Both the position numbers and the translations under genes were made by a program. From contig CAWAMN010000001.1 of the NCBI GenBank assembly GCA_963783235.1, positions 496,001-560,000 on the forward strand: a stretch of 64,000 nt of DNA. The letters are read 5' to 3'. Source of the DNA: Thiohalomonas sp963783235. GTDB lineage: Bacteria; Pseudomonadota; Gammaproteobacteria; Thiohalomonadales; Thiohalomonadaceae. This document shows, piece by piece, positions 8,896 through 18,596 of this stretch. The notes under the pieces are model-generated. The model ran no database searches. It was not told the DNA's origin and was given only the letters and a program-made list of their open reading frames with translations. How positions within the stretch are numbered: the stretch's first letter is position 1; the number at the start of each line of letters is the position of its first letter.

Positions 8896-9603
8896 ATGAA
8901 TTCCAGTAAACGGCTTCCCGAATGGTGGGCTGTCGTCCCTGCAGCGGGCGTGGGCCGGCGCATGGGCGGCGAAAGGCCGAAGCAGTATTTGGAGCTGCAC
9001 GGCCGTCGGGTGATTGATCACACATTGGGCCGGCTGGCCGCCCATGCCGGGCTGCGCGGGCTGGTCGTGGCCATTGGCGCCGAGGATGAGTTCTGGAGGC
9101 CTCCCGACTTGGCCCGGCCGCTGGAGACGGTGATCGGCGGCGACGAGCGCTGCCACTCCGTCCTCAACGCTCTCGAACACCTGGCGGACAGGGCGGGCGA
9201 GGACGACTGGGTGCTCGTGCACGATGCGGCCCGTCCCTGTTTGAGGGGCGAGGATATCGACCGCTTGTTGTCGGAGCTCTCTGAGCATCCGGTGGGCGGC
9301 CTGTTGGGATTGCCGGTGGCCGATACGGTTAAGCGCACCGATACCCGCGGGGAAGTCCTGGAGACGGTCTCTCGAGAGGGCCTCTGGCGGGCTCTGACCC
9401 CCCAGATGTTTCGTCTGGGTCTGCTGCGTCGCGCCTTGCGCGAGGCCCTCGATGCGAACGAATGGGTCACAGATGAGGCGGCGGCAATCGAACGGGCGGG
9501 TTATCGGCCCATGATGGTTGAGGGCCACGCGGACAATATCAAGATCACCCGCCCCCAGGACTTGGCCCTGGCGGCGCTCTATCTGGCTCAGCAGGAGGAG
9601 TGA
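8896..9603 (+). CDS. ispD: 2-C-methyl-D-erythritol 4-phosphate cytidylyltransferase
   Basis: 235 residues, normal length. The CTP-binding loop reads VPAAGVGRRMGGERPKQYLEL at the N-terminus, and VLVHDAARPCL lies in the middle. It makes CDP-methylerythritol in the non-mevalonate isoprenoid pathway. Its TGA (9601-9603) overlaps the ATG of ispF, which acts two steps later. Confidence 0.96.
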   Translation: MNSSKRLPEWWAVVPAAGVGRRMGGERPKQYLELHGRRVIDHTLGRLAAHAGLRGLVVAIGAEDEFWRPPDLARPLETVIGGDERCHSVLNALEHLADRAGEDDWVLVHDAARPCLRGEDIDRLLSELSEHPVGGLLGLPVADTVKRTDTRGEVLETVSREGLWRALTPQMFRLGLLRRALREALDANEWVTDEAAAIERAGYRPMMVEGHADNIKITRPQDLALAALYLAQQEE

Positions 9604-10082
9604 TGAGGATCGGCCACGGTTATGATGCGCACCGCTTTGCCCGGGGACGTCGTCTGGTCCTGGGAGGCGTCGCAATCGAGTTCGAGCGCGGCATGGCGGC
9701 GCACTCCGACGGGGATGTGGTCCTTCATGCCCTTTGCGATGCGCTGCTCGGCGCGGCGGGACTGGGTGATATCGGCAAGCATTTCCCCGACAGCAGTGAC
9801 GATTTCAGGGATATCGATAGTCGTATCCTGCTGCGCCATGTGGTCCAGACCATTGACGCTGAAGGCCTGAAGGTTGGAAATGCGGACCTGACGATCCTGG
9901 CCCAGGCACCCAGACTCGCCGAGCACATCGAAGGCATGCGCGCCAATATCGCCGCGGACCTCGGTGTCGAAGTCGGCCGAGTGAACGTCAAGGCGACCAC
10001 GACCGAAAAGATGGGTTTTACAGGCCGGGAAGAAGGAATTGCCACCCATGCGGTGGTCTTGCTGGAAGAAGAGCGCCCGTGA
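9603..10082 (+). CDS. ispF: 2-C-methyl-D-erythritol 2,4-cyclodiphosphate synthase
   Basis: 159 residues from the ATG at 9603 that overlaps the ispD stop. Zinc and substrate ligands are visible in GYDAHRF and in HSDGDVVLHALCDALLGAAG, followed by DIGKHFPDS and a C-terminal TTTEKMGFTGREEGIA. It cyclises CDP-methylerythritol phosphate. The next gene, truD, begins with a GTG four bases before the ispF end. Confidence 0.96.
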   Translation: MRIGHGYDAHRFARGRRLVLGGVAIEFERGMAAHSDGDVVLHALCDALLGAAGLGDIGKHFPDSSDDFRDIDSRILLRHVVQTIDAEGLKVGNADLTILAQAPRLAEHIEGMRANIAADLGVEVGRVNVKATTTEKMGFTGREEGIATHAVVLLEEERP

Positions 10083-11104
10083 CAGCCTATTCCCTTGACT
10101 GGGCCTTTGCCCACGGTGGACCTGCCGGAACGGGCCGCATCCGCACGGTGCCCGAAGATTTTCGGGTCGACGAAATCGCCCTGGTCACGCCCGATGGCGT
10201 TGGCGAACATGTTTTGTTGCAGATCGAAAAGCGAAATACCAACACCGACTTCGTTGCCCGTGCGCTGACGAAACTCGCAGGTGTGCGGCCGGTGGATGTC
10301 AGTTTCGCCGGGCTCAAGGATCGCTATGCCGTCACTACACAGTGGTTTAGCGTGCGCCTGGGTGGCAAGGAGGAGCCGGACTGGTCCGCGCTGGAGAGCG
10401 AAGAGGTGCGGGTACTGGAGACTGCGAGGCATGGGCGTAAACTGCGCCGCGGGGCGTTGAAAGGCAACCGGTTCAGGCTGGTTGTGCGCGATGTTCAGGC
10501 CGATACGGAGAAGCTGAAGGGGCGCCTTGAGACCATCAAGGCACAGGGTGTGCCGAACTATTTCGGCCCGCAGCGCTTTGGACGCGGTGCTGCGAATCTC
10601 GAGCGGGCCGAGGCGCTGTTTCGCGGCGATTTTCGCGAGCGAAATCGCCACAAGCGGGGACTGTACCTGTCAGCCGCCCGTTCGGCGCTATTTAACAGCG
10701 TGCTTTCCGCCCGGGTCCTAGAAGGTACCTGGAACCGACCGATTCGCGGGGAAGTTCTGATACTGGATGGCCGCAGCGGCGTTTTCCTCGGCGAATCCGG
10801 AGACGGTACGCTGGGTGAGCGTGTCGAGGCGGGGGAGATACATCCGACCGGACCACTCTGGGGCGAAGGCAAGCGGATGCCGACCGAGGAGGCGTTTGAA
10901 CTGGAAGAGACGGTGCTGTCTGAGTTCGAGGTTTTCAGAAAGGGTTTGGAGGCGGCGCGACTCAAACAGGAGCGCCGGGCACTTCGCTTGTCGGTCCGTC
11001 AACTCGAGTGGGAGCACCGAAACGACATGCTCGAAATCGCTTTCCAACTCGACTCCGGAACCTATGCCACCACGGTGCTCCGGGAACTCCTAAACGCCGA
11101 GTAA
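10079..11104 (+). CDS. truD: tRNA pseudouridine(13) synthase
   Basis: 341 residues starting at GTG 10079, overlapping ispF by four bases (GTGA). The TruD catalytic aspartate lies in SFAGLKDRYAVTTQWFSV (about residues 75-92), and GVPNYFGPQRFGR is the second family signature. TruD isomerises U13 of tRNA-Glu. It is the last gene of the plus-strand block; a convergent gene follows after 95 bases with no obvious strong terminator. Confidence 0.95.
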   Translation: MTAYSLDWAFAHGGPAGTGRIRTVPEDFRVDEIALVTPDGVGEHVLLQIEKRNTNTDFVARALTKLAGVRPVDVSFAGLKDRYAVTTQWFSVRLGGKEEPDWSALESEEVRVLETARHGRKLRRGALKGNRFRLVVRDVQADTEKLKGRLETIKAQGVPNYFGPQRFGRGAANLERAEALFRGDFRERNRHKRGLYLSAARSALFNSVLSARVLEGTWNRPIRGEVLILDGRSGVFLGESGDGTLGERVEAGEIHPTGPLWGEGKRMPTEEAFELEETVLSEFEVFRKGLEAARLKQERRALRLSVRQLEWEHRNDMLEIAFQLDSGTYATTVLRELLNAE

Positions 11105-11199
11105 AGAGTTTCCCTGCCGTTTTGCTCTTCGGTCCTTCCCTGGACCATTGGCAGGGGGTATGACGACGGCCTGTTCCGGCTCGATCGAAACGGCCGCGA

Positions 11200-12111
11200 C
11201 TACCGGACCATCACGTTGGTGGGAGGGTTCGGTGCGACCCTGAGGCAGCCGACAGGTTGGGTGGAGATCACCAGTGCGTCCAGATAGCGTTCCTGATCCG
11301 CGGGCGATCCACCGTTCCAGTAGTTGGAAAACATGACGGAATTAATGCCGTAATCGTCCCAACGACCGACCCAGTCCAAATCGGAGCGGCTCGCCTGGAG
11401 CTTCCCATCGATTCGAAACTCGAAAACCCCGTTCTTCTGCCCGGGGGCATTGAGCTTGACGTGGGTTTCCACGCAGTGCCAGCGGCCAGCCTGCAAAGGC
11501 GTCACGCCTTTTCGGGCGCCTAGCCAGCTGAAATTGCTGAAGTCGTTGGATTTTGTCGTGACCAGTTGGTCATAGCGGACACCCGATACCGGGTCCATCT
11601 TCAGGTAAGCCCGATCATTCGAGTCGGCCCAAAGATGCGCAATCATGGCCTGAGCGCGGTTACGGTTGGCGACGATGCTCGCCCGAGTATGCTTGCTCGG
11701 GTATCCAATGAAGCCGTCTTGCAGCTTGGTGTAATAGCGCCAGTAGATTTCCCTGAAATTGGAACCCGTATGGCTTTGGCTGCCGAGCGGGTTTCGACCG
11801 AAGTTCCTCGTCAGCCAGCCGGCGCCTACCTCCCCGGCCTGATAGCGGATCCTCAGGGCGTAATCACCATGGGCGCTTTGGGCCGAGGTTCGCCGGAAAT
11901 CTCCGTTGTTATCGTTAAACTCCGCATAGTTTTCCGCCGTCGTCCCGCCCGGACCCAGATCTTCATTCTCGAAACTGTCGCACCAGAGGACCCCCGGATC
12001 GGGATTACTGCCCTTCGGACAGAAGCTTTCCGCGGCCGATGCATTGCCGATGGACACAGCGAAACCCAGAGCCAGAAGCAAGGGGGGAAGAAATGTGCGG
12101 GGCGTCGACAT
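11200..12111 (-). CDS. Secreted polysaccharide lyase-like protein
   Basis: 303 residues from the ATG at 12111, chosen because it begins an ideal signal peptide (MSTPRTFLPPLLLALGFAVSIGNASAAE), with cleavage expected near residue 28; an upstream in-frame start at 12177 would bury it. Two cysteines follow soon after (FCPKG, LWCDSFE). The rest is rich in aromatic beta-strand patterns, and the segment RWHCVETHVKLNAPGQ...VFEFRIDGKLQ resembles the beta jelly-roll fold of heparin/alginate-lyase-like families. Family assignment is by pattern memory. Its neighbours manC and the phosphomannomutase suggest a link with an exopolysaccharide. Confidence 0.6.
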   Translation of the reverse strand: MSTPRTFLPPLLLALGFAVSIGNASAAESFCPKGSNPDPGVLWCDSFENEDLGPGGTTAENYAEFNDNNGDFRRTSAQSAHGDYALRIRYQAGEVGAGWLTRNFGRNPLGSQSHTGSNFREIYWRYYTKLQDGFIGYPSKHTRASIVANRNRAQAMIAHLWADSNDRAYLKMDPVSGVRYDQLVTTKSNDFSNFSWLGARKGVTPLQAGRWHCVETHVKLNAPGQKNGVFEFRIDGKLQASRSDLDWVGRWDDYGINSVMFSNYWNGGSPADQERYLDALVISTQPVGCLRVAPNPPTNVMVR

Positions 12112-12385
12112 TGAAACATTCTCCGCTAGAGTCGATTGAGATCGTTCTCGGGAAGAGGAAGCGAACCAACCAGCCAAATGGAGTGGGAAGATTAGCGGGG
12201 TCTATCTCCCGGTGTTGCCGCATAGTTCGCAAAAAGGAGGCAATATTCGGCCGGGGCCGAAAGCATTTGGATTTCTTTGAAAAGGTTTGCAGTTTTAGCT
12301 CTATTCTCGACGAAAGGGCTATTCAATCTATACTAACTGGCAGCGTCAGTCGCAAAGGATGATTGTGGCTGCGTTCCCGATTCGG
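12112..12385. other. Divergent intergenic region upstream of manC
   Basis: 274 bases between the divergent secreted-lyase gene and manC. It is more AT-rich than its surroundings. TATACT at 12329-12334 is a fair -10 box for manC, but no good -35 sits at 16-18 bases. No gene is seen here. Confidence 0.4.
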
Positions 12386-13829
12386 ATGGAAAACACGGAT
12401 GTTTTGACAATGATTCCGGTGATACTCGCAGGCGGAACGGGAAGCCGCCTTTGGCCCCTGTCGCGTTCCTCGCACCCCAAGCAGTTTCTCCCCCTTATGG
12501 GCGACAAAACCATGTTGCAGACCACCATCGAGCGGCTGGAGGGAATCGATGGCAGGAAGGCGCCGACCATCGTTTGCAACGATCAGCACCGTTTTCTCGT
12601 GGCCGAACAGCTGCGTGAACTCGGTATTGAAAACGGCGGTATCATCCTCGAACCGTTCGGACGCAATACGGCTCCCGCCATTGCCGCCGCTGCGCTGGCC
12701 GCCCGTGAAAGAAATCCCGATGAACTGCTCATGGTCCTGCCGGCCGATCACTTAATGCTTGATACAGTCGCATTTCGCAAGGCGGTCCAAACGGCGGCCA
12801 CGGCAGCTGAAGATGGTGCCCTGGCGACTTTCGGGATTGTTCCAACCAGACCGGAGACCGGTTACGGCTACATCGGGACGGTCAAGGGGGGGGGCTGTCG
12901 CGGGTTTCCCATTTCATCGAAAAGCCTGATGCCTCGACGGCCGAGGAGTGTCTGGCCTCGGGAGATTATTACTGGAATGGCGGCATGTTTCTGTTCCGTG
13001 CCGATCGAATTCTCGAAGAGCTGGACTTGTGGGCACCGGAGGTCGTCAAGGCGTGCTCTGCCGCCTATCACTCGGGAAGCCGTGATCTGGATTTCACCCG
13101 GCTCGATCCCGATGCTTTTACAAACTGTCCGAATATTTCAATCGACTATGCCGTGATGGAGCACACCGATTCGGCGGTGGTCGTTCCTCTGAGGGGGGCT
13201 GGAGCGACGTAGGATCCTGGTCTTCGCTCTGCGAGGTCGAAGATACCGACGAGCGCGGCAACGTGATCAAAGGTGATGTTCTGACTGTTGATACAACCGG
13301 GAGCTACATCCGTGCCGAAGAGCGGCTGGTGGCGACAGTTGGCCTGAAGGATTGCATTGTGGTTGAAACTCCTGACGCGGTTCTCGTTGCCGACAAACAC
13401 CGCAGCCAGGAAGTGAAGGAGGTGGTCAAGCAGTTGAAGGCCGCTCAGCGCGAAGAGTGCGATTTCCACCGTCGTGTCCACCGGCCGTGGGGTTGCTATG
13501 AGGGTGTGAGCCGGGCCGAGCGCTTCCAGGTGAAGAAAATTGTTGTAAACCCCGGCGCCGCGCTCTCACTTCAGATGCACCACCACCGGTCCGAACACTG
13601 GATTGTCGTACGGGGCACCGCCAAGGTCATTTGTGATGAAGAGAGTCTCCTCCTTAGTGAAGACCAGTCGACGTACATCCCCTTGGGGACAGTCCACCGA
13701 CTCGAAAATCCGGGCAAGATTCCCCTGGAGCTGATCGAGGTCCAAACGGGAAGTTATCTGGGTGAAGACGATATCATCCGTCTGAAGGACGATTACCAGC
13801 GTAAGCCGGACAATGGCGGGAAAGCGTAG
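12386..13829 (+). pseudogene. manC: Mannose-1-phosphate guanylyltransferase / mannose-6-phosphate isomerase, two poly-G frameshifts
   Basis: The nucleotidyltransferase domain starts MIPVILAGGTGSRLWPLSR...PKQFL and the C-terminal cupin isomerase domain includes HRPWGCYEGV...LQMHHHRSEHWIVVRGTAKV, the full type II bifunctional layout. The reading frame breaks twice. At the run of nine G (12896-12904) the frame leaves YGYIGTVKGG and resumes as SRVSHFIEKPDAST. At the six-G run near 13193 it leaves VVVPL and resumes as GGWSDVGSWSSLCEV. Adding one G in each run restores a single protein of about 480 residues. That both breaks fall in G runs argues for consensus errors, although slippage-type phase variation is possible. 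The product would make GDP-mannose with the downstream mutase. Confidence 0.85.
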
Positions 13830-13839
13830 AGAATCCGAT

Positions 13840-15336
13840 ATGTCGGGACGACGGTTGGACATCGGGCAGGTCATGGCTGATAGCGGGGTAAAGTTCGGTA
13901 CCAGCGGTGCCCGCGGGACAGTCGATGCTATGACCGATGAGGTCTGCTACGCCTACACCTCGGCTTTCCTCCAGCACTTGGAAAAAAGCGGACAGCTGAA
14001 ATTCCCGACGCTGGCGGTCGGTGGTGATCTGCGTCCGAGCACGCCCCGCATCATGGAAGCCGTTGCGATGGCCGGGCGCGACAGAGGCTATCGCATCATC
14101 AACTGCGGCTTCGTGCCTTCGCCCGCCTTGGCACTCTACGGCCTGGAAAAAGACCTTCCCGCAGTCATGGTCACCGGGAGCCATATCCCCGATGACCGCA
14201 ATGGCTTGAAGTTCAACAAACCCACCGGCGAAATACTCAAAGCCGACGAGATCGCGATCCGGGGTCAAACAGTATCGATACCGGAAAACCGTTTCGGCAA
14301 GGAGGGTGCACCACGGTCGAAATTAGGGCTGCCGGAGGTGGATTCCACCGCATTCGAACGCTACGTTGAGCGCTACTTACGGTTCTTCCCGGCGGGGTGC
14401 CTCACCGGTTTGCGGGTCGGTGTGTATGAGCATTCGAGTGTCGCGAGAGAAACCCTTACCGCCGTACTGTCGGGGCTCGGTGCCGAAGTGATCGGCTTGG
14501 GGCGGTCTGACATCTTTATCCCGGTGGATACCGAAGCCATCCGGACGAAAGACATCGAACTGGCTCGGCACTGGTCGTCCGAATACGAGCTGGATAGCAT
14601 CGTATCGACGGATGGGGATGGCGATCGTCCCATGGTCAGTGACGAAATGGGTCGCTGGTTACGGGGCGACATCACCGGCATTCTTTGCGCCCGCTATCTC
14701 CGTGCCGATACGGTGGTCACGCCGATCAGCTCCAACACCGCGGTGGAGATGACGGGGGAGTTCACGGAAGTGGTGAGAACGCGCATCGGTTCGCCTTTCG
14801 TGATCGAGGCGATGGAGTCGGCGTGCGCCCAAGGAGCGAAATGCGTGGTCGGTTACGAGGCGAACGGCGGATTTCTGACGGCAACGTCAATCGAGATTGA
14901 GGGGCGCGCCCTGGCCCCATTACCGACCCGGGACGCGACGATTGTGCCCGTGATTGTGTTGCTGTCGGCTCGGGAGTCCGGCGGTGTTTCCCGCTTGCTT
15001 TCGACGCTGCCGGGGCGGTACACGGCCAGCGATCGCGTGAAAGCGTTTCCGGTGGAATGGGCGAGGCATAAACTGGAGGAGCTCAAACCCAATCCGACGG
15101 CCAATTTGAGACGCTTCGAAGAAGTCTTCGGATTTTGCGGTTTTCCGATCGCCTCGGATAGCACTGACGGGCTTCGCGTCACCTATGAAAACGGCGAAAT
15201 CATTCATCTTCGCCCATCGGGTAACGCGCCGGAAATTCGCTGCTACGTGGAATCGGCATCCGAGGACCGTAGTGCCGATCTGCTGGCTCGCTGCATGCAA
15301 AGGATGGAGAGCTGGAAAACTGAGCTCGTCAACTGA
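13840..15336 (+). CDS. Phosphomannomutase (phosphohexomutase family)
   Basis: 498 residues from the ATG at 13840, 10 bases after the manC stop; an in-frame ATG at 13813 overlapping manC is possible. The substrate-binding start VKFGTSGARG, the active-site serine loop VTGSHIPDDRNGLKF, the metal loop STDGDGDRP and the C-terminal phosphate-binding LRPSGNAPEIR are all present in order. It interconverts mannose 6- and 1-phosphate, feeding manC. The TGSHIP form of the serine loop (rather than TASHNP) marks the subfamily of mutases with a divergent active site. Confidence 0.9.
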   Translation: MSGRRLDIGQVMADSGVKFGTSGARGTVDAMTDEVCYAYTSAFLQHLEKSGQLKFPTLAVGGDLRPSTPRIMEAVAMAGRDRGYRIINCGFVPSPALALYGLEKDLPAVMVTGSHIPDDRNGLKFNKPTGEILKADEIAIRGQTVSIPENRFGKEGAPRSKLGLPEVDSTAFERYVERYLRFFPAGCLTGLRVGVYEHSSVARETLTAVLSGLGAEVIGLGRSDIFIPVDTEAIRTKDIELARHWSSEYELDSIVSTDGDGDRPMVSDEMGRWLRGDITGILCARYLRADTVVTPISSNTAVEMTGEFTEVVRTRIGSPFVIEAMESACAQGAKCVVGYEANGGFLTATSIEIEGRALAPLPTRDATIVPVIVLLSARESGGVSRLLSTLPGRYTASDRVKAFPVEWARHKLEELKPNPTANLRRFEEVFGFCGFPIASDSTDGLRVTYENGEIIHLRPSGNAPEIRCYVESASEDRSADLLARCMQRMESWKTELVN

Positions 15337-15392
15337 AAGTACGATTGGGACGAAATGCAGCGGTCATTTCCGCCACTTTGTCTCGTTCTGCA

Positions 15393-16973
15393 TTAACGGG
15401 ACGTTTGACCGAACTGCGCCACCAACTGACTCATACCGCTCGACATTCCCGCCAACTCATGAGTTGAGGTCTCTACCGCGTGCGCGTTTTCGGCCGTCGT
15501 ATCGGCGGCATCACGGATCGCCGTTATGGAGCGATTAATCTCGTCGGCAACACTGCTTTGCTGCTCCACTGCGCTGGCTATATGGGCGCTCATTTCGTTA
15601 ATGCGTCCAACCGCATCGGTAATGGCCTGCAGAGAGCGGACGGCCTCTCCCGCCTTGGATAGGCTGGCCTCGGATTCGGTGCGGCTGGCCGACATCACCT
15701 CAACGGCTTCCTTGGCGGCGGACTGAAGGGCCTCGATGATTTGTTTTATCTCCAGGGTGGAATCCTGCGTCCGCGCTGCCAGGGCGCGGACCTCATCGGC
15801 GACCACCGCGAATCCGCGGCCCTGTTCTCCGGCCCGTGCGGCTTCGATAGCGGCGTTCAGAGCCAAAAGATTGGTCTTTTCGGCGACGTCCTGTATCACC
15901 TGCAGTACGGTTGACACGTTCGCCATGTCGAGGTCGAGTCGATGGATCGCCTCGGCGGCGGTATGCACGGCCGCGGCGAGGCGTTCGATCGAAGCGGTGG
16001 TCTCCTTCACGACGGTGCGGCCGGAACCCGCCTCCTGATGTGCATCATGAGAGGCGTTTGCGGTCTCCTGGGCGCTGCGGGCGACCTCCTGGATACTGGC
16101 CGTCATCTGGTTCACGGCGGTGGCCACCTGCTCAGTCTCCCCTTGCTGGCGCCGGATGCCCGAATTAGCCGACCGGGCCGCTTCGGAAAGACGCACCGCA
16201 TTCTGGGAAAGCACGTGCGTGGCATCATCGATGCGACCGATCACGCCGCTTGCACGGGCCTCGAGCATTTTCATGGCGAGGCGCATTTCGCCAAGCTCGC
16301 CCATGTCGCCGGTATAGACGTACTGGGCGACCGGGTTGCGAAAAATCCCCCGGGCATGGCTCACCAGGAGATGGAACGGGCGAAAAAGGCGATAAATACC
16401 CACAGTGCCTATCAGTAAAGCCGCCATAACGGGGGGAAGAGCAGTGGCCGCTGGAACGCCACTTGCCGTGAGCCCCGCCAGCAAAACCGCCAACGTCGCC
16501 GCAAAGAGCAGGGTGATGCGCGTGTGCAACCGGTAGGGGGGCCGCCGCAGAGCAGCGGGGTTTTCTCCCCGATTCAGGGCCGTGTAGAGCTCATCGGCAC
16601 GCTTGACGGTTTCCCGTTCGGGCTTGCGGCGCACTGACTGGTATTCGACGATACGACCGTTTTCGTGGATGGGCGTAACAAAGGCGTCGACCCAGTAGTG
16701 ATCGCCGTTTTTGCAGCGGTTCTTGACGACGCCCATCCAGGAGACCCCTTTTTGGACGGTTTCCCAGAGGTCGGCAAAGGCGGCCTGGGGCATGTCCGGA
16801 TGGCGGACGATGTTATGGTTCTTTTTGAGCAACTCCTGTTCGGAAAAGCCGCTGATCTCAATAAAGTCTTTGTTGGTGTAGGTGATGATGCCTTTGGGAT
16901 CCGTCGTGGAAAGGATGTTGACCTCATCGCCGAATGTCTGTTCCTTCCCAGAGACCGGGTAGTTCTTTTTCAT
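15393..16973 (-). CDS. PAS-domain methyl-accepting chemotaxis protein (Aer-like)
   Basis: 526 residues. An N-terminal PAS domain (about 1-120; FIEISGFSEQELLKKNHNIVRHPDMP and WMGVVKNRCKNGDHYWVDAF) resembles the FAD-binding PAS of the aerotaxis receptor Aer. Two membrane helices lie at about 150-195 with almost no periplasmic loop. A HAMP-like linker follows, then the signalling domain with the invariant hairpin tip EKTNLLALNAAIEAARAGEQGRGFAVVADEVR (about 375-405). It probably senses redox or oxygen internally and signals to CheA. Its start has a GGAGGGG ribosome site. It is convergent with the phosphomannomutase gene. Confidence 0.92.
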   Translation of the reverse strand: MKKNYPVSGKEQTFGDEVNILSTTDPKGIITYTNKDFIEISGFSEQELLKKNHNIVRHPDMPQAAFADLWETVQKGVSWMGVVKNRCKNGDHYWVDAFVTPIHENGRIVEYQSVRRKPERETVKRADELYTALNRGENPAALRRPPYRLHTRITLLFAATLAVLLAGLTASGVPAATALPPVMAALLIGTVGIYRLFRPFHLLVSHARGIFRNPVAQYVYTGDMGELGEMRLAMKMLEARASGVIGRIDDATHVLSQNAVRLSEAARSANSGIRRQQGETEQVATAVNQMTASIQEVARSAQETANASHDAHQEAGSGRTVVKETTASIERLAAAVHTAAEAIHRLDLDMANVSTVLQVIQDVAEKTNLLALNAAIEAARAGEQGRGFAVVADEVRALAARTQDSTLEIKQIIEALQSAAKEAVEVMSASRTESEASLSKAGEAVRSLQAITDAVGRINEMSAHIASAVEQQSSVADEINRSITAIRDAADTTAENAHAVETSTHELAGMSSGMSQLVAQFGQTSR

Positions 16974-17186
16974 TCACCCCTCCTTGACGTGCTTCATGGC
17001 AAACCACGCTTCCGGATGGCAACTCGCGGAAGTTGAACGCGCTAACCCGGTGGGGGAAATAGGATTTTTGAATTGTCGGGTTCGCGGCTCCAACATAACA
17101 CCCGTTTGGATCGGGTGTATAGCCAAGCCTTGCCCCCGGACTGGCGCTACTGCAAGCGGCGGTAGCCGTTTTCGAGGAAGAAGTGG
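16974..17186. other. Leader region of the chemoreceptor gene
   Basis: 213 bases with no gene. A perfect 7-bp hairpin, ACACCCG at 17098-17104 with CGGGTGT at 17112-17118, lies about 125 bases upstream of the chemoreceptor start. It was compared by eye with c-di-GMP riboswitch cores and does not carry their conserved bases. Confidence 0.4.
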
Positions 17187-17732
17187 TCAGCGGGCCCGCC
17201 GTAGCAGGACATAAATCGCCCCCGTGCCACCGTCGACCGGACGGGCGGAGGCGTAGGCGAGCACCTCTTCCCGCTGCCGTAGCCAGTGGGCCACTTTGCC
17301 TTTGAGGATTGGCTCCCGATTCATGGAGCCGTTCCCCTTGCCGTGGATGATGCGAACGCAGCGGATATCGCACCGACGACACTCAGCCAGGAATTCCACG
17401 ATGGCCTGCCGCGCCTCTGCGGATGTGAGGCCGTGCAGATCCAATTCGGCTCCGACGCTGTACTGGCCCCGGCGAAGTTTGCGAAAAACCGTATGCTGCA
17501 GCCCCGGACGGGCGAATAGCAGCTCATCGCCGGTCTCCAGATCGGCGGGGTCCAGGGGGTCGGAAAGCAGGTCGCGAATCACTTCCGTCTCGTCGCGTTC
17601 CCGTTGCAGGGGCCGAGGGCGGGGGCGCTGTCGGTGGGGTAGTACACGATCGTTGCGCAACGGCACGACGTCCCGCACCGTTTCCCGAAAAAGGGCCTGC
17701 TCCTCTTTTGTAACTCGGAATTTGTTCGCCAT
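17187..17732 (-). CDS. Smr (MutS2 C-terminal-like) domain protein
   Basis: 181 residues from the ATG at 17732 (MANKFRVTKEEQALFRETV). The C-terminal half is an Smr domain with LDLHGLTSAEARQAIVEFL and HGKGNG, the signatures of this nuclease-like fold; the N-terminal half is basic and low in complexity (RPRPRPLQRER). Stand-alone Smr proteins of this size, like E. coli YdaL/SmrB relatives, act on nucleic acids, and SmrB cleaves mRNA at collided ribosomes. Which subgroup this is cannot be decided from sequence reading. The minus frame stays open beyond 17732 opposite surE, but that part is antisense noise. Confidence 0.85.
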   Translation of the reverse strand: MANKFRVTKEEQALFRETVRDVVPLRNDRVLPHRQRPRPRPLQRERDETEVIRDLLSDPLDPADLETGDELLFARPGLQHTVFRKLRRGQYSVGAELDLHGLTSAEARQAIVEFLAECRRCDIRCVRIIHGKGNGSMNREPILKGKVAHWLRQREEVLAYASARPVDGGTGAIYVLLRRAR

Positions 17733-17840
17733 GACTTGGTCCTTCTGCACGCCGATTCTACCACGGCCCTTATCCGGCTGCTTCCGCCCCTCTGTTCGGG
17801 TATAGTACGCGTCTTTGAGAGACGCGTAAGTCAACAAGGA

Positions 17841-18596
17841 ATGAAGATTCTCGTCAGCAATGATGATGGCTATCAGGCGCCAGGCCTGCGCTGTCTGGCG
17901 GACTCCCTTCAGCATTTGGGGCACGTCACGGTTGTAGCCCCCGAACGGGACCGCAGTGGGGCCAGTAATTCGCTGACACTGGAGCGGCCGTTGCGAGCGG
18001 TTCCGGTGGAGCCTGACGTGATTCGGGTCGATGGTACTCCGACGGATTGTGTTCACCTTGCGGTGACAGGCTTTCTCGACGAAGAGCCCGACATGGTGGT
18101 CTCGGGGATAAACGCCGGGGCCAACATGGGGGACGACGTCCTCTATTCCGGAACCGTCGCCGCTGCCATGGAAGGGCGTTTTCTCGGGCTTCCCGCGATT
18201 GCGGTCTCCCTGACCAGTCACCGTCCGAAACACTTCGAAACCGCTGCCCGAGTGGCCGTCGAACTTATCAAGCGCCTGCGCGAGGCGCCGCTGCCTGCGG
18301 ATACGATCCTCAACGTGAACGTGCCGGACGTGCCGTGGGAGGCCCTGGAGGGCATTGAGGCGACGCGATTGGGCCGGCGCCATAAGTCCGAACCGGTGAT
18401 TCGTGATACCGATCCGCGGGGTCGGACCATCTATTGGATTGGTCCGGCCGGAGCGGAGCAGGATGCGGGACCGGGGACCGACTTTCATGCAACCCGAAAC
18501 GGTCGCGCCTCGGTCACGCCTATTCAGGTGGACCTCACGCGGTACAATGCCGTTGAAGCCATCGGGCATTGGTTGCCCTCTCTGGGGAAATCCTGA
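17841..18596 (+). CDS. surE: 5'/3'-nucleotidase SurE
   Basis: 251 residues from the ATG at 17841 (MKILVSNDDGYQAPGL, with the metal-binding DD pair). SGASNSLT, GTPTDCV and SGINAGANMGDDVLYSGTVAAAMEG complete the active site. It dephosphorylates nucleoside monophosphates and is part of the stationary-phase surE-pcm-nlpD-rpoS group seen here. The frame is open upstream to 17736, but that lies in the leader. Confidence 0.96.
   Translation: MKILVSNDDGYQAPGLRCLADSLQHLGHVTVVAPERDRSGASNSLTLERPLRAVPVEPDVIRVDGTPTDCVHLAVTGFLDEEPDMVVSGINAGANMGDDVLYSGTVAAAMEGRFLGLPAIAVSLTSHRPKHFETAARVAVELIKRLREAPLPADTILNVNVPDVPWEALEGIEATRLGRRHKSEPVIRDTDPRGRTIYWIGPAGAEQDAGPGTDFHATRNGRASVTPIQVDLTRYNAVEAIGHWLPSLGKS

Noticed and set aside
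17098..17118. Hairpin upstream of the chemoreceptor as a c-di-GMP riboswitch
   Set aside because: The conserved GEMM core bases and the tetraloop-receptor pattern are absent; only a simple 7-bp stem is visible.
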